DNA of 64,000 nucleotides from contig JAGWIK010000007.1 in the NCBI GenBank assembly GCA_028866275.1, forward strand, positions 1 through 64,000, read 5' to 3'. Made by a program: the position numbers and the translations under genes. The notes beneath the pieces are model-generated. The model was not told where the DNA came from. It saw only the letters and a list, made by a program, of their open reading frames with translations, and did not search any database. This DNA is from Alphaproteobacteria bacterium. Lineage in GTDB: Bacteria > Pseudomonadota > Alphaproteobacteria > UBA9219. Of this stretch, positions 25,077 through 35,842 are shown one piece after another; position 1 is the stretch's first letter, and each line of letters opens with the position of its first letter.

Positions 25077-27953
25077 TCAGGCTTTAAGTGCCTGATCTAT
25101 AAGCTCGGCCTGTTCCTTGGTGTGGCGTTTCAACGACCCCGTCGCCGTCGCCGCCGAAGCCGGACGTCCGACATAACGGGGACGGGCGACGCGGTGTTTG
25201 ACCGACGCCAGCGTAGCCTCGATCCGGCGGTCGACGAAAGTCCACGCCCCCATATTTTCAGGCTCTTCCTGACACCACACGATGTCGTCGGCCTTGGCGT
25301 AACGCGCCAATTCGACCGCCAGATGTTTGGCCGGGAACGGGTAGAATTGTTCCAGCCGCACAATGGCGACATCGTTGATCTTGCGTTCCTCGCGTGCCGC
25401 CAGCAGGTCGTAATAAACCTTGCCGCTGCAAATCACAACGCGGCGAACGCGCTTGTCATCCGCCATATTGGGCGCGCTTTCGGGAATGACGTTCAGGAAG
25501 GTCGATGTGTCGGCCATATCCGACAGCTTCGACACGCACAATTTGTGGCGCAGCAGCGATTTCGGCGTCATCAGAACCAACGGCTTGCGGAATTTGCGCC
25601 GCACTTGCCGCCGCAGGGCGTGGAAATAATTGGCGGGCGTCGAACAATTGGCGACCTGCATATTGTCTTCGGCGCACATCTGCAGATAGCGTTCCAGCCG
25701 CGCCGACGAATGTTCCGGCCCTTGCCCTTCATACCCGTGCGGCAACAGCAGGGTCAGCCCCGACATGCGCAGCCATTTGGTTTCCGACGACGACATGAAC
25801 TGATCGACGAACACCTGCGCGGTGTTGGCGAAATCGCCGAACTGGCCTTCCCAGCAAATCAACGCGTTCGGCTCGGCCAGCGAAAAACCGTAATCGAAAC
25901 CCATCACGGCGGCTTCGGACAACGGGCTGTCATGCACATCATATGTCGCCTGTTCGGTACGAATGCCGTTCAACGGCACATAACGATGTTCGTCCTGTTG
26001 ATCCGTCAGCACCGAATGGCGTTGCGAAAACGTGCCGCGGCCGCAATCCTGTCCCGAAAGACGCACAGGCGTGCCTTCGACCAGCAACGTGCCGAACGCC
26101 AACGCTTCGGCCGTGGCCCAATCGATGCCCGCGCCCGTCGCCATCATCTCGCGCTTGGCTTCAAGCTGCTTGGCGATCTTGGGGTTGATGTCGAAACCTT
26201 CGGGCACGCGCGAAATGGCGGCGCCGACTTCGCGCAGCGTGTCCAGCGCCACGCCGGTCTTGCCGTCGCGGTCGTCGCCGGAGGCGACTTCCAGCCCCTG
26301 CCATTTGCCTTCCAGCCAGTCGGCCTTGTTGGGTTTGTACGTCGTCGCCGCCTGAAAATCCTGCTCCAGCCGCGCCCAGAAATCGGCGTTGATCTTGTCG
26401 GCTTCGGCCTGCGGAATCGACCCTTCGCCCGCCAGACGCGCGGCATAAACCTCACGCGTCGTCGGCTGTTCCTTGATCTTTTTATACATGACCGGCTGGG
26501 TGAAAACCGGTTCGTCGCCTTCATTATGGCCGTGGCGGCGATAACACACCATGTCGATGACGACGTCATGGCCGAAAGTCTGGCGATAGGCTGCGGCCAA
26601 TTCGCTGACGCGCACCACCGCGTCGACATCGTCGCCGTTGACGTGGAAAATCGGGGCCTGAATCATTTTCGCAATGTCGGTGCAGTAAATGCCCGACCGC
26701 GAATATTGCGGGCTGGTGGTGAAGCCGACCTGATTGTTGATGACGAAATGGAACGTACCGCCGGTGCGATACCCGCGCAGCCCCGACAGCATCAAGGATT
26801 CCGCCACGATGCCCTGACCTGCGAATGCCGCGTCGCCGTGGATCAGCAAGCCCATCACCTGTTTCAACGCATCGTCGGTCACGACGGTCGCGCCCGACCG
26901 TTGCTGCTGCTTGGCGCGCACGCGGCCCATGACGACGGGATTGACCCATTCCAGATGGGACGGATTGGCGTTCATCGTCAAATGCACGGTCGTGCCGCCG
27001 AAATCGCGGTCGATCGAGGTGCCGAGATGGTATTTGACGTCGCCCGAACCCTGCACGCTGTCGGGATAGGCCGACACGCCCTGAAATTCGGAAAACATCG
27101 CGGTGAACGGTTTGCCCAGAATGTTGGTCAGCGTGTTCAAACGGCCGCGATGCGCCATGCCGAACACGACTTCGCGCAGCCCCATTTCCGCCCCGCGGGT
27201 GATGGCGGCCTCGATGCCGGGCACCATCGCCTCGCCGCCTTCAAGCCCGAAACGTTTGACGCCGACGAATTTGGTGGCGAGGAATTTTTCGAACGCTTCG
27301 CCCGCCGTCAACCGCGTCAGGGTGCGCCGTTTAGTGTCGACGCTGAAGGTTTCCGGGTTTTCGATGCGTTCCTGCAGCCACTTCAATTCTTCGCGATCCT
27401 GAATGTGGGCGAATTCGCACCCGACGGTGCCGCAATAAAGCTCGTTCAGGCGCGACAGGATTTCACGCAGCGTGGCGCGGTCGAAACCCAGCGTGCCGTT
27501 CATGAAAATGGGGCGGTCGTAATCGCCCGCCTCGAAGCCGAAGCTGGCGGGGTCGAGCTGCAATTCCTCGGGCGAAGGAATGCGCGACAGGCCCAGCGGG
27601 TCGAGATTGGCCATCAAATGCGCGCGCTGGCGATAGGCGCGCACCAGCCACACGGCGCGGATACTGTCGATAACTTCCGACGACGGCGCCGCTGCGGCGG
27701 CCGATTGGGCAAAAGTTTTTGCGGCGGCGGCGGGCGCCGCATTTTCGTTGGCGATGACTTTGTCCGCTTTCGACGGCGCCCAGCTTGCGCCCCTGATTTC
27801 GCTTAACGCCGCGCGGGCGTCCTGATGCAACCCGTCGAAGAACGAACGCCAGCTGACATCGACCGAGGCCGGGTTGGCGGCATAACGCTGGAATAATTCG
27901 GCGATGAAGTCGGCATTGGCGCTGTACAAAAACGAATTTTGATCTTGGGGCAT
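25077..27953 (-). CDS. sucA: 2-oxoglutarate dehydrogenase E1 component
   Basis: SucA is the thiamine-diphosphate enzyme that decarboxylates 2-oxoglutarate and succinylates the SucB lipoyl arm. The 958-residue protein starts NSFLYSANADFIAELFQRY, the E2/E3-binding helix of the family. It contains GMAHRGRLNTLTNILGK (about 260), IHGDAAFAGQGIVAESL (TPP site, about 370), RRHGHNEGDEP and LPHGYEGQGPEHSSARLERYL (about 725). An Ala-rich linker lies near 70-85. Length is normal. A 134-bp gap separates its start from the divergent toxin-antitoxin genes. Confidence 0.96.
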   Translation of the reverse strand: MPQDQNSFLYSANADFIAELFQRYAANPASVDVSWRSFFDGLHQDARAALSEIRGASWAPSKADKVIANENAAPAAAAKTFAQSAAAAAPSSEVIDSIRAVWLVRAYRQRAHLMANLDPLGLSRIPSPEELQLDPASFGFEAGDYDRPIFMNGTLGFDRATLREILSRLNELYCGTVGCEFAHIQDREELKWLQERIENPETFSVDTKRRTLTRLTAGEAFEKFLATKFVGVKRFGLEGGEAMVPGIEAAITRGAEMGLREVVFGMAHRGRLNTLTNILGKPFTAMFSEFQGVSAYPDSVQGSGDVKYHLGTSIDRDFGGTTVHLTMNANPSHLEWVNPVVMGRVRAKQQQRSGATVVTDDALKQVMGLLIHGDAAFAGQGIVAESLMLSGLRGYRTGGTFHFVINNQVGFTTSPQYSRSGIYCTDIAKMIQAPIFHVNGDDVDAVVRVSELAAAYRQTFGHDVVIDMVCYRRHGHNEGDEPVFTQPVMYKKIKEQPTTREVYAARLAGEGSIPQAEADKINADFWARLEQDFQAATTYKPNKADWLEGKWQGLEVASGDDRDGKTGVALDTLREVGAAISRVPEGFDINPKIAKQLEAKREMMATGAGIDWATAEALAFGTLLVEGTPVRLSGQDCGRGTFSQRHSVLTDQQDEHRYVPLNGIRTEQATYDVHDSPLSEAAVMGFDYGFSLAEPNALICWEGQFGDFANTAQVFVDQFMSSSETKWLRMSGLTLLLPHGYEGQGPEHSSARLERYLQMCAEDNMQVANCSTPANYFHALRRQVRRKFRKPLVLMTPKSLLRHKLCVSKLSDMADTSTFLNVIPESAPNMADDKRVRRVVICSGKVYYDLLAAREERKINDVAIVRLEQFYPFPAKHLAVELARYAKADDIVWCQEEPENMGAWTFVDRRIEATLASVKHRVARPRYVGRPASAATATGSLKRHTKEQAELIDQALKA

Positions 27954-28087
27954 GATATTTGCGGGCGGCGATGGGCCGCCTGTCCTTTGCGGTTAGGTCG
28001 AGACCGGCATATTAACCAGTTTACGGGTTATGTTAAAGAATATCTTTTGCCTTTTATCGAAGGGGTGAAATGGGGTAAAATCAACGC

Positions 28088-28315
28088 ATGACCGAACTGC
28101 TTGACCGCGCCTTCAAAACCGCCTCATCCTTGCCGCCCGGCATGCAGGATGAAATCGCCCGTCTCATGCTGCAATGGACGGGGGATGAAGGGGCGGGTGT
28201 GCGCATGACCGAAGACGAAAGCCGCGCCGTGGCGAAATCAAAGGCCGCCGCCGCGCAGGGGGATTTCGCGTCCGACGCCGAAGTCCGCGATGTCTGGACC
28301 AAGTATGGCTTATGA
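28088..28315 (+). CDS. Antitoxin of a type II toxin-antitoxin pair
   Basis: This is a 75-residue, charged protein with an N-terminal helix pair (ELLDRAFKTASSLPPGMQDEIARLML) and a C-terminal tail (ASDAEVRDVWTKYGL), typical of short antitoxins paired with RelE/ParE toxins. The assignment rests mainly on its position: its stop overlaps the toxin start as ATGA at 28312. The C-terminal tail would wrap the toxin. Such pairs repress their own promoter, which should lie in 27954-28087. Confidence 0.8.
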   Translation: MTELLDRAFKTASSLPPGMQDEIARLMLQWTGDEGAGVRMTEDESRAVAKSKAAAAQGDFASDAEVRDVWTKYGL

Positions 28316-28605
28316 AAATCCGTTACACGCGCCCCGCGCTGGCGGATCTCGATTCGATACTTGATTATATTGCCCAGCGCGAGCCGCAGGGCGCGCGGCG
28401 GGTTCAGGGGCGCATTTCGGAGTTTATCAACCTCTTGTCGTCCCATCCCCTGATGGGAACGCGGACCGATGATGCGTCCGTCCGGCGTCTGGCGATCGTG
28501 CCTTACTCATATCTTGTTTTTTATGGGGTGACGCCGGACGCAATTATCATACACGCCGTCCGCCATATGGCGCGCAATCCGTCGTCGATGCCTGGGTCCG
28601 CATGA
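28312..28605 (+). CDS. RelE/ParE family toxin
   Basis: The 97-residue protein matches the ParE branch of the superfamily: IRYTRPALADLDSILDYIAQREP at the N-terminus, LLSSHPLMGTRTDDASVRRL in the middle and YSYLVFYGV to IIHAVRHMARNP at the end. ParE toxins poison gyrase; RelE toxins cut mRNA on the ribosome; the sequence favours the ParE-like group but does not prove the target. It overlaps the antitoxin (ATGA) and its own stop overlaps the pgeF start (ATGA at 28602). Confidence 0.88.
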   Translation: MKIRYTRPALADLDSILDYIAQREPQGARRVQGRISEFINLLSSHPLMGTRTDDASVRRLAIVPYSYLVFYGVTPDAIIIHAVRHMARNPSSMPGSA

Positions 28606-29351
28606 TCGAACCGTTATCCGCCGCCAACCTATCCGCCCTCCCGCGCGTCAGGCACGCGTTTTTCACCCGCGCGCACGGCAATGGCGGTTTTTCGGGGCAG
28701 GAAAACCCACAAGATGTTCACGAAACGCGCGCGCACATGGCCGCGCATTTGACTGTTTTGCCGGAAAATCTGCTCAGCGCCTATCAAATCCATTCGCCGG
28801 ACGTCGTTGTCGTGACCAAAATCTGGCAAGCCGACGACAGGCCGCGCGCCGATGCCCTTGTGACCGACAGGTCCGGCATCGCATTGGGGGTGTTGACGGC
28901 GGATTGCGTGCCGGTTTTGTTTGCCGATCAGGACGCAGGCGTTATCGGGGCGGCGCATGCGGGCTGGCGCGGCGCGGTGGGCGGCGTTCTGGAAAACACG
29001 CTGGCGGCGATGGAAAGGCTGGGGGCCGGGGCAGGGCGCGTGCAGGCCGCGCTGGGGCCGTGCATCTGGCAGGCGTCATACGAAGTCGGGCCCGATTTTC
29101 CCGCGCCTTTTATCGCGCAGGACGCGGCCTATATGAAATTCTTCGCGCCATCGGTAAAAGACGGCCATTATATGTTTGATTTGCCAGCCTATATCAGGGA
29201 AAGATTACGGCGGGCCGGGGTGGCGTCCGTGGCCGCATCGCCCGGCGACACCTGCGCCGCGCCCGACAGGTTTTACAGCCACCGTTACAGCACGCTGCAC
29301 GCCGAAAAACGCGACGGGAATTTGATGTCGGCGATCACGTTGCTGCCCTGA
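28602..29351 (+). CDS. pgeF: Peptidoglycan editing factor PgeF (YfiH/laccase-domain)
   Basis: PgeF proteins remove wrongly incorporated serine from peptidoglycan precursors; older annotation calls them polyphenol oxidases. The 249-residue product shows the family core: TADCVPVLFAD near 107, GAAHAGWRGAVGGVLENTLA near 118, LGPCIWQASYEVG near 155 and DRFYSHRYS near the end, including the Cys/His metal-site residues. Its ATG overlaps the toxin stop, so the three genes are read as one coupled unit. Confidence 0.92.
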   Translation: MIEPLSAANLSALPRVRHAFFTRAHGNGGFSGQENPQDVHETRAHMAAHLTVLPENLLSAYQIHSPDVVVVTKIWQADDRPRADALVTDRSGIALGVLTADCVPVLFADQDAGVIGAAHAGWRGAVGGVLENTLAAMERLGAGAGRVQAALGPCIWQASYEVGPDFPAPFIAQDAAYMKFFAPSVKDGHYMFDLPAYIRERLRRAGVASVAASPGDTCAAPDRFYSHRYSTLHAEKRDGNLMSAITLLP

Positions 29352-29362
29352 TAGGAAAAACC

Positions 29363-29599
29363 ATGAAAGACCTCATTATCAATTCGCTCGAACTCTTATG
29401 CAAAATCGGGGTGTTTTTATTGCTGGCCTGCGGGCTGGGGGCGGGGATTCTGGTTGGGAACCCCTTTGTCGCGCTGGCGGGGCTGATTATCGCTTTTGTC
29501 ATCAGCGTGTTTCTTTTCGGCCTGCTGTTCCTGCTGATCGACATTAACGACAATATCCGCCGGCTGCGCTACACGGTCGAAAAAAACAGCGAAAAATAG
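29363..29599 (+). CDS. Small membrane protein of unknown function
   Basis: The 78-residue product has two closely spaced hydrophobic segments (about 12-33 and 36-60) and a basic C-terminal tail (NDNIRRLRYTVEKNSEK). No family is recognised. It follows pgeF by 11 bases with a GGAAAA site upstream, so it is probably in the same transcript. Confidence 0.65.
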   Translation: MKDLIINSLELLCKIGVFLLLACGLGAGILVGNPFVALAGLIIAFVISVFLFGLLFLLIDINDNIRRLRYTVEKNSEK

Positions 29600-29668
29600 C
29601 AGGTTGCTTGAAACCACCGCATTTCTATGCTCAAAGACGGGGCCTGTTTGACCCTAAATGAAACGCTT

Positions 29669-31474
29669 ATGACCGACCAGTCCCATATCCGCAATTTTTC
29701 GATTATCGCCCATATCGACCACGGCAAATCGACGCTCGCCGACCGGCTGATCCAGCAATGCGGCGCGGTCGAATTGCGCGATATGAAAGAACAGATGCTC
29801 GACAATATGGATATCGAGCGCGAACGCGGCATCACCATCAAGGCGCAAACCGTGCGTCTGAATTACACCGCCAAAAACGGCGAAACCTATCAATTGAATC
29901 TGATGGACACGCCGGGGCATGTCGACTTCGCCTATGAAGTCAGCCGGTCGCTGGCGGCGTGCGAAGGCTCCATCCTCGTCGTCGACGCGTCGCAGGGCGT
30001 CGAAGCGCAAACGCTGGCCAATGTCTATCAGGCGCTCGACAACAATCACGAAATCGTGCCGGTTTTGAATAAAATCGATCTGCCCGCGGCCGAACCCGAC
30101 CGCATCAAAAAACAGATCGAAGACGTCATCGGCCTCGACGCTTCCGACGCGGTGCTGATTTCCGCCAAAACCGGCATCGGCATCGACGACGTGCTGGAAG
30201 CCGTCGTCACGCGCCTGCCGCCGCCGCGCGGCAATCCCGACGCGCCGTTGAAAGCCTTGCTGGTCGACAGCTGGTACGACGCCTATCTGGGCGTCGTCGT
30301 GCTGGTGCGTGTCGTCGACGGCGTGCTGAAAAAAGGCCAGAAGGTGCGTTTCATGGCCACCGGCGCGGCGCGCGAACTCGACCGCGTCGGCATCTTCACG
30401 CCGAAAAAAATCGAAACCGGCGAACTGCATGCGGGCGAAATGGGCTTTATCACCGCGGGCATCAAGCAGATCAGCGACACCAAAGTCGGCGACACGCTGA
30501 CCGACGATAAAAATCCGGCGGCGGAATTATTGCCGGGCTTCAAACCGTCGGTTCCGGTGGTGTGGTGCGGCCTGTTTCCGGTCGACGCCGCGCAATTCGA
30601 ATATCTGCGCGAATCTTTGGGCAAGCTCGCGCTCAACGACGCCAGTTTTAAATTCGAGGCCGAAAGCTCGATGGCGCTCGGCTTCGGCTTCCGCTGCGGG
30701 TTCCTCGGCCTCTTGCATCTGGAAATTATTCAGGAACGGCTGGAACGCGAATTCAACCTGAACCTCATCACCACGGCCCCGTCGGTTATTTACAAAGTCT
30801 TCCTGACCGACGGCAGCATGAAGGAACTGCATAATCCGGTCGACATGCCCGACCCGGTGCGCATCGACCATATCGAAGAACCGTGGATCAAGGCGACCAT
30901 TTTAACCCCCGACGAATATCTGGGCGGCATTCTGGCCCTGTGCAACGACCGCCGCGGCGAACAGGTCGAGCTGACCTATGTCGGTACGCGCGCGATGCTG
31001 GTCTACAAATTGCCGCTGAACGAAGTGGTGTTCGATTTTTACGACCGGTTGAAATCGATCAGCCGCGGCTATGCCAGCTTCGACTACGCGCTCGACGAAT
31101 ACCGCGACGGCGATCTGGTCAATATGTCGATACTGGTCAATGCCGAACCGGTCGACGCGCTGGGCATCATCGTGCATCGCTCCGTCGCCGAAAAACGCGG
31201 GCGCATGCTGTGCGAACGCTTGAAGGAACTGATCCCCAAGCAATTGTTCAAAATCGCCATTCAGGCCTCGATCGGCGCCCGCGTCATCGCCCGCGAAACC
31301 ATCTCGGCGATGCGCAAGGACGTCACGGCCAAATGCTATGGCGGCGATATCAGCCGCAAACGCAAACTTCTCGACAAACAAAAAGAAGGCAAAAAACGCA
31401 TGCGCCAGTTTGGCGAAGTCGAAATCCCGCAAAGCGCGTTCATCGCCGCGCTCAAAATGGATGACCGCGGTTAA
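29669..31474 (+). CDS. lepA: Elongation factor 4 (LepA)
   Basis: LepA is a ribosome-bound translational GTPase involved in initiation/30S assembly and stress. The 601-residue protein has G1 ([14 protein letters not shown]), the switch I region [14 protein letters not shown]3 (MDTPGHVDF), G4 ([12 protein letters not shown]) and the LepA-specific C-terminal domain ([36 protein letters not shown]). The ATG at 29669 gives the standard [15 protein letters not shown] start; the upstream ATG at 29627 would add 14 non-conserved residues. It overlaps the TPR gene by 14 bp. Confidence 0.96.
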   Translation: MTDQSHIRNFSIIAHIDHGKSTLADRLIQQCGAVELRDMKEQMLDNMDIERERGITIKAQTVRLNYTAKNGETYQLNLMDTPGHVDFAYEVSRSLAACEGSILVVDASQGVEAQTLANVYQALDNNHEIVPVLNKIDLPAAEPDRIKKQIEDVIGLDASDAVLISAKTGIGIDDVLEAVVTRLPPPRGNPDAPLKALLVDSWYDAYLGVVVLVRVVDGVLKKGQKVRFMATGAARELDRVGIFTPKKIETGELHAGEMGFITAGIKQISDTKVGDTLTDDKNPAAELLPGFKPSVPVVWCGLFPVDAAQFEYLRESLGKLALNDASFKFEAESSMALGFGFRCGFLGLLHLEIIQERLEREFNLNLITTAPSVIYKVFLTDGSMKELHNPVDMPDPVRIDHIEEPWIKATILTPDEYLGGILALCNDRRGEQVELTYVGTRAMLVYKLPLNEVVFDFYDRLKSISRGYASFDYALDEYRDGDLVNMSILVNAEPVDALGIIVHRSVAEKRGRMLCERLKELIPKQLFKIAIQASIGARVIARETISAMRKDVTAKCYGGDISRKRKLLDKQKEGKKRMRQFGEVEIPQSAFIAALKMDDRG

Positions 31475-32102
31475 TCGCGTCATAGCCCTTGCGGCGGTTT
31501 TTATCCTGCTGGCGCCGGGGGGAGGGCATTGCCATGCCGCGCCCAAAACGGCGCCGGCTCCGGCGCCCATCCTGTCGCCCCGCCTGCAAAGATGCCTGCA
31601 ACGCGCCGACGACCTGCCCGATATCGCCGCGGCGGAATCCGAAGCCTGGATCAGAAGCGGCGGCGGCAACGACGCCCATTTGTGCCGCGCTTTCGCGCAA
31701 TCGAACCGCGGCATGCACGAAGACGCCGCGCGCGAATTCTGGTATCTGGCCGCGGCCTATAAAAAGAAAGACCCCGCCCGCGCGGTGCAGATGCACGACA
31801 TGGCGGGGCGCGAATTCATGCGCGCGCAGGATTATAAAAACGCCGACCGCCAATATGCCCGGGCGATGGCGATCGATCCGCGCGACTCCGACGCGCTGAT
31901 CGGACAGGCGGAAACGCGGATGCAATCCGAACATTACTGGGACGCCATCAGCGATCTCAATCGCGTGCTGAAAACCGACCCCGACAATATCGAAGCCCTG
32001 CGCCAGCGCGGGCGCGCATGGGCGGAACTGGGCGACGACAGGGACGCGCGCGAAGATTTAATGCGCGCGGCCAATCTGGAAGGCGGCGGCAAAACGCCAT
32101 GA
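31461..32102 (+). CDS. Exported TPR-repeat protein
   Basis: The 213-residue product has an N-terminal signal sequence ([22 protein letters not shown]; the Cys is not in a clear lipobox). About three tetratricopeptide repeats follow (about 110-205), ending with [35 protein letters not shown] and [15 protein letters not shown] helices. TPRs mediate protein contacts; the partner is unknown. Its ATG lies inside the lepA end and its stop overlaps the gluQ start (ATGA at 32099). Confidence 0.82.
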   Translation: MTAVNRVIALAAVFILLAPGGGHCHAAPKTAPAPAPILSPRLQRCLQRADDLPDIAAAESEAWIRSGGGNDAHLCRAFAQSNRGMHEDAAREFWYLAAAYKKKDPARAVQMHDMAGREFMRAQDYKNADRQYARAMAIDPRDSDALIGQAETRMQSEHYWDAISDLNRVLKTDPDNIEALRQRGRAWAELGDDRDAREDLMRAANLEGGGKTP

Positions 32103-32926
32103 CCGTCACCCGCTTTGCGCCCAGCCCCACGGGGTATCTGCATCTGGGGCATGCGTGGTCGGCCCTGTTCGCGCATCGCGCCGCGCAGGACGGCAATTTT
32201 TTGCTTCGCATCGAAGACATCGACCCCGTGCGGTGCAGACCGGCATTTACCGCCGCCATTTTCGACGATCTGCGCTGGCTCGGCCTGACATGGCCGGAAC
32301 CGGTGCGGATCCAGTCGCAGCATATGGCCGATTATGCCGCCGCGCTCGATGCGCTGCGCGGCATGGGGCTGCTTTATCCCTGTTTCTGCACGCGCCGCGA
32401 GATCGAAGTCGAGGCACGGCGGGCAGGGGCCGCGCCGCACGCCGAAGACGGCGGCTTTATCTATCCCGGCACATGCCGCGCTTTGCCGGCGGCGGAACGG
32501 GCGGCAAGGCTCGCCGAAAGCGCACAGGTCAACTGGCGGCTCGATATCGGGGCGGCGATGAAGCGCACAGGCGCGCTGTCCTGGCATGACCGCGCCAAAG
32601 GCCATATTGTCGCGCGGCCCGATTTGTTCGGCGATGTCGTGCTGGCGCGCAAGGACGTGCCCGCCAGTTACCATCTGTGCGTGACGGTCGACGATCATCT
32701 GCAGGGTGTCACGCTGGTGACGCGCGGCGAGGATCTCTTCGCATCGACCGATATTCACCGGCTGCTGCAGGCTTTGCTTGGGTGCGGCACGCCCGACTAT
32801 CACCATCACCCGCTGCGCACGGATGCGGCGGGGCGGCGTTACGCCAAACGCGATCAATCGGTCACGCTGCGCGCATTGCGCGACGCGGGCAAAACGCCGG
32901 AAGATATCGAAGCAATGATTACCTGA
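32099..32926 (+). CDS. gluQ: Glutamyl-Q tRNA(Asp) synthetase
   Basis: GluQ attaches glutamate to the queuosine base of tRNA-Asp. The 275-residue protein is a catalytic-core-only relative of GluRS. It has the HIGH-type motif FAPSPTGYLHLGHAWSAL, then LRIEDIDPVRC, zinc-site cysteines in YPCFCTRRE and YPGTCR, and a KMSKS-type RRYAKRDQSVTL near the end, with no anticodon-binding domain. It overlaps the TPR gene start-to-stop and the convergent outer-membrane protein gene by 8 bp. Confidence 0.93.
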   Translation: MTVTRFAPSPTGYLHLGHAWSALFAHRAAQDGNFLLRIEDIDPVRCRPAFTAAIFDDLRWLGLTWPEPVRIQSQHMADYAAALDALRGMGLLYPCFCTRREIEVEARRAGAAPHAEDGGFIYPGTCRALPAAERAARLAESAQVNWRLDIGAAMKRTGALSWHDRAKGHIVARPDLFGDVVLARKDVPASYHLCVTVDDHLQGVTLVTRGEDLFASTDIHRLLQALLGCGTPDYHHHPLRTDAAGRRYAKRDQSVTLRALRDAGKTPEDIEAMIT

Positions 32927-33890
32927 AATGATAGCCGATGCCGACGCGCGTGGTGGCGTCGCTGGTCATGCTGCCGGGGGCGGACGTTGTCGTGCCGGTG
33001 GCGGCATCGTAATTCAGCGGGCTTGCGCCGGAATGGAAGTGGTCATAGTCGAACGTGGTGAACAGTTCCACGTCGCGCGTCAGGTCATAGCCCAGCTTGG
33101 CTCCGGCCTTTTCCATGCCGGTGGCGCCCAGATCATAGGTTTCGTTGTTTGTCGCCGTCATTCTGCCGCCGACAGTCGTGCCGCCAGACCCATAAACCGA
33201 CAGCATCAAACGGTCGGTCGGGGCATATTGCATCATAACCCCGCCCAGCACGTCGAAATTGTGATAATCTTCCGATTGGCCCTGACCCAGATCGCGTGTC
33301 CAGTAACGGAAACCGCCGTCGATATAGGGGATAAACATGACGCTTTGGCTGACCTGCAAGCCTTGGCCGATTTTGGCGTCGATGGTCGAAATGGTCTGAT
33401 GCGCCGACGACCCCGTCAGCGCGTTAAACTTGCCTGTGGCGGCGTCGTAAGATGCGCTGTCATGCGCGTTGCCAAGCGAGATCGACCCGTCGAAGGACAG
33501 ATACAGGTTGCCGTGCGTCATATAGCTGCCGCCACCGGCCAGCGACGGCAACCAGCCATGTTCGCTGTTGCCGACAGGGCTCGAGTTTTCCTTGTAATTG
33601 AAAAAACTGGTTCCGGCCGCAGCCCACAATTCGTTGTCAAAGTGATAGAAGCGCGTCGCGGGCAGTTCTTCTTCCGTCGGCTGCGCCATCGTTTCGGGCG
33701 AGATGGTGGCGTTCTGCACGTCGGGCGTAATGTTGCTGTATTGAATCGCGTCGCGGTTAACGGCGTAATAGGGTTGATAGCCCTCATCGGCCCGCGCCGC
33801 GCTTGCGCCAAAACCGGCAAAAACCGCCAGCGCCAAGGCTGCCAGCGACGATGTTTTGGTCAAAATCTGCTTTGTCGTCGAGCGAGTCAT
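32919..33890 (-). CDS. Outer-membrane beta-barrel protein
   Basis: The 323-residue protein has a signal peptide (SLAALALAVFAGFGASAARA, cleavage near 34). A C-terminal half of alternating strands ends in GIGYHFR, the aromatic final residue pattern used by the barrel-assembly machinery. The layout resembles autotransporter-type or OmpW-like barrels (GQGLQVSQSVMFIPYIDGGFRYW, ATGMEKAGAKLGYDLTRDVELF). There is no passenger domain of known type. Its function is unknown; probably a structural or adhesion barrel. Confidence 0.78.
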   Translation of the reverse strand: MTRSTTKQILTKTSSLAALALAVFAGFGASAARADEGYQPYYAVNRDAIQYSNITPDVQNATISPETMAQPTEEELPATRFYHFDNELWAAAGTSFFNYKENSSPVGNSEHGWLPSLAGGGSYMTHGNLYLSFDGSISLGNAHDSASYDAATGKFNALTGSSAHQTISTIDAKIGQGLQVSQSVMFIPYIDGGFRYWTRDLGQGQSEDYHNFDVLGGVMMQYAPTDRLMLSVYGSGGTTVGGRMTATNNETYDLGATGMEKAGAKLGYDLTRDVELFTTFDYDHFHSGASPLNYDAATGTTTSAPGSMTSDATTRVGIGYHFR

Positions 33891-33962
33891 GTAAGTCTCC
33901 GGCGCAAATGGATAATTCGATGATGCCCTTATGCCACGGCAAAAGATAAGAAAATATTAAGG

Positions 33963-34148
33963 TTAAGGGGGCTGTTTCCGCGCCATGACATAGCGCATTT
34001 TATCGACGGCCAGCCGCTTGATTTGTATCGGGTTGGCCGATAACGGGGCCTGAAAGACAACCTCCGTGCCGGTTGCGGCATCGACGGCGGTTACGCGCAG
34101 GCTGTGGCCGAATTGACGCGTTTCAATAAGAATTTCGTGTTTGGACAT
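33963..34148 (-). CDS. Small conserved alphaproteobacterial protein (DUF6898-like)
   Basis: The 61-residue product has the pattern ILIETRQFGHSLRVTAVDAATGTEVVFQAP and a C-terminal KRLAVDKMRYVMAR helix. From memory this matches a short alphaproteobacterial family of unknown function, often mislabelled as serine hydroxymethyltransferase. Function is not known. It lies alone between the barrel gene and the divergent ferredoxin reductase. Confidence 0.75.
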   Translation of the reverse strand: MSKHEILIETRQFGHSLRVTAVDAATGTEVVFQAPLSANPIQIKRLAVDKMRYVMARKQPP

Positions 34149-34294
34149 GTTCCGACTTTATGCGGGACGGGGAAACGCGGCAAGATGCTACCCGCACGGG
34201 GACGACAAAGCACGAATATATTCCGACGCTAAAGCCCCCTTGCTGTAGCGCGTCGCTTCGGCTAAACACCCAAGCTTCATCTTTGCAAAATTGA

Positions 34295-35371
<1,077 letters not shown>

Positions 35372-35403
35372 AATACCGAAACTCCAAAGCAGAAAGACCG
35401 ACA

Positions 35404-35718
35404 ATGAAAATCTATTTGACCGATATGGAAGGCAAGGAACACGAATTGATGGCGACCGAAGAATGGACGGTCATGGAAATCATCCGCGAAGGCGGCATTC
35501 CCATTCTGGCGCAATGCGGCGGATCGTGCGCCTGCGCTACCTGCCATGTTTATGTCGACCCGTCATGGCAGGGCAAACTGCCCGAACCGAACGAGGAAGA
35601 AGTCGGCATGCTCGACGGCGCCTTCGACGTCACCCACGACTCGCGCCTCGCCTGCCAACTTATCTTCACCAAGGATCTGGACGGCTTGAAGGTCAAGCTG
35701 GCCGCCGGTTCCGTTTAA
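35404..35718 (+). CDS. 2Fe-2S ferredoxin (adrenodoxin type)
   Basis: The 104-residue protein carries the adrenodoxin-type cluster motif CGGSCACATCHVYV (first three ligands) with the fourth cysteine in RLACQLIF near residue 87. The start ATG at 35404 has AAAGACCGACA upstream, a weak ribosome site. It is the natural partner of the reductase just upstream and may feed electrons to Fe-S assembly, heme A synthesis or a cytochrome P450; none of those genes is in the window. Confidence 0.94.
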   Translation: MKIYLTDMEGKEHELMATEEWTVMEIIREGGIPILAQCGGSCACATCHVYVDPSWQGKLPEPNEEEVGMLDGAFDVTHDSRLACQLIFTKDLDGLKVKLAAGSV

Positions 35719-35738
35719 AAACCCGCTGTTATGTGAAG

Positions 35739-35768
35739 AGGAGGCGGTCGTAACCGCCTTCTTTTTTG
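35739..35768 (+). terminator. Rho-independent terminator after the ferredoxin gene
   Basis: GAGGCGGT, loop CGTA, ACCGCCTT form an 8-bp stem (one G-U) followed by CTTTTTTG. It ends the reductase-ferredoxin transcript. Confidence 0.88.
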
Positions 35769-35830
35769 CCCTTTACAACTAAAAATAGGCAGTTTAATGT
35801 CTAAAAATGGTATTCAGGGCGGTGTGTCAT

Positions 35831-35836
35831 AAGGAG
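35831..35836 (+). promoter_or_regulatory. Ribosome binding site fixing a TTG start
   Basis: AAGGAG lies 6 bases before the TTG at 35843 and is the best Shine-Dalgarno match in this interval. It decides the start of the 74-residue gene against the earlier in-frame ATG at 35807. Confidence 0.7.
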
Positions 35837-35842
35837 AAAGCA

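Noticed and set aside
25122..27806. Very long open frame (894 codons) antisense to sucA
   Set aside because: It is a by-product of GC-rich codon bias. The sense frame is an unmistakable 2-oxoglutarate dehydrogenase, and the antisense product is Arg/His/Gln-rich with no domain.
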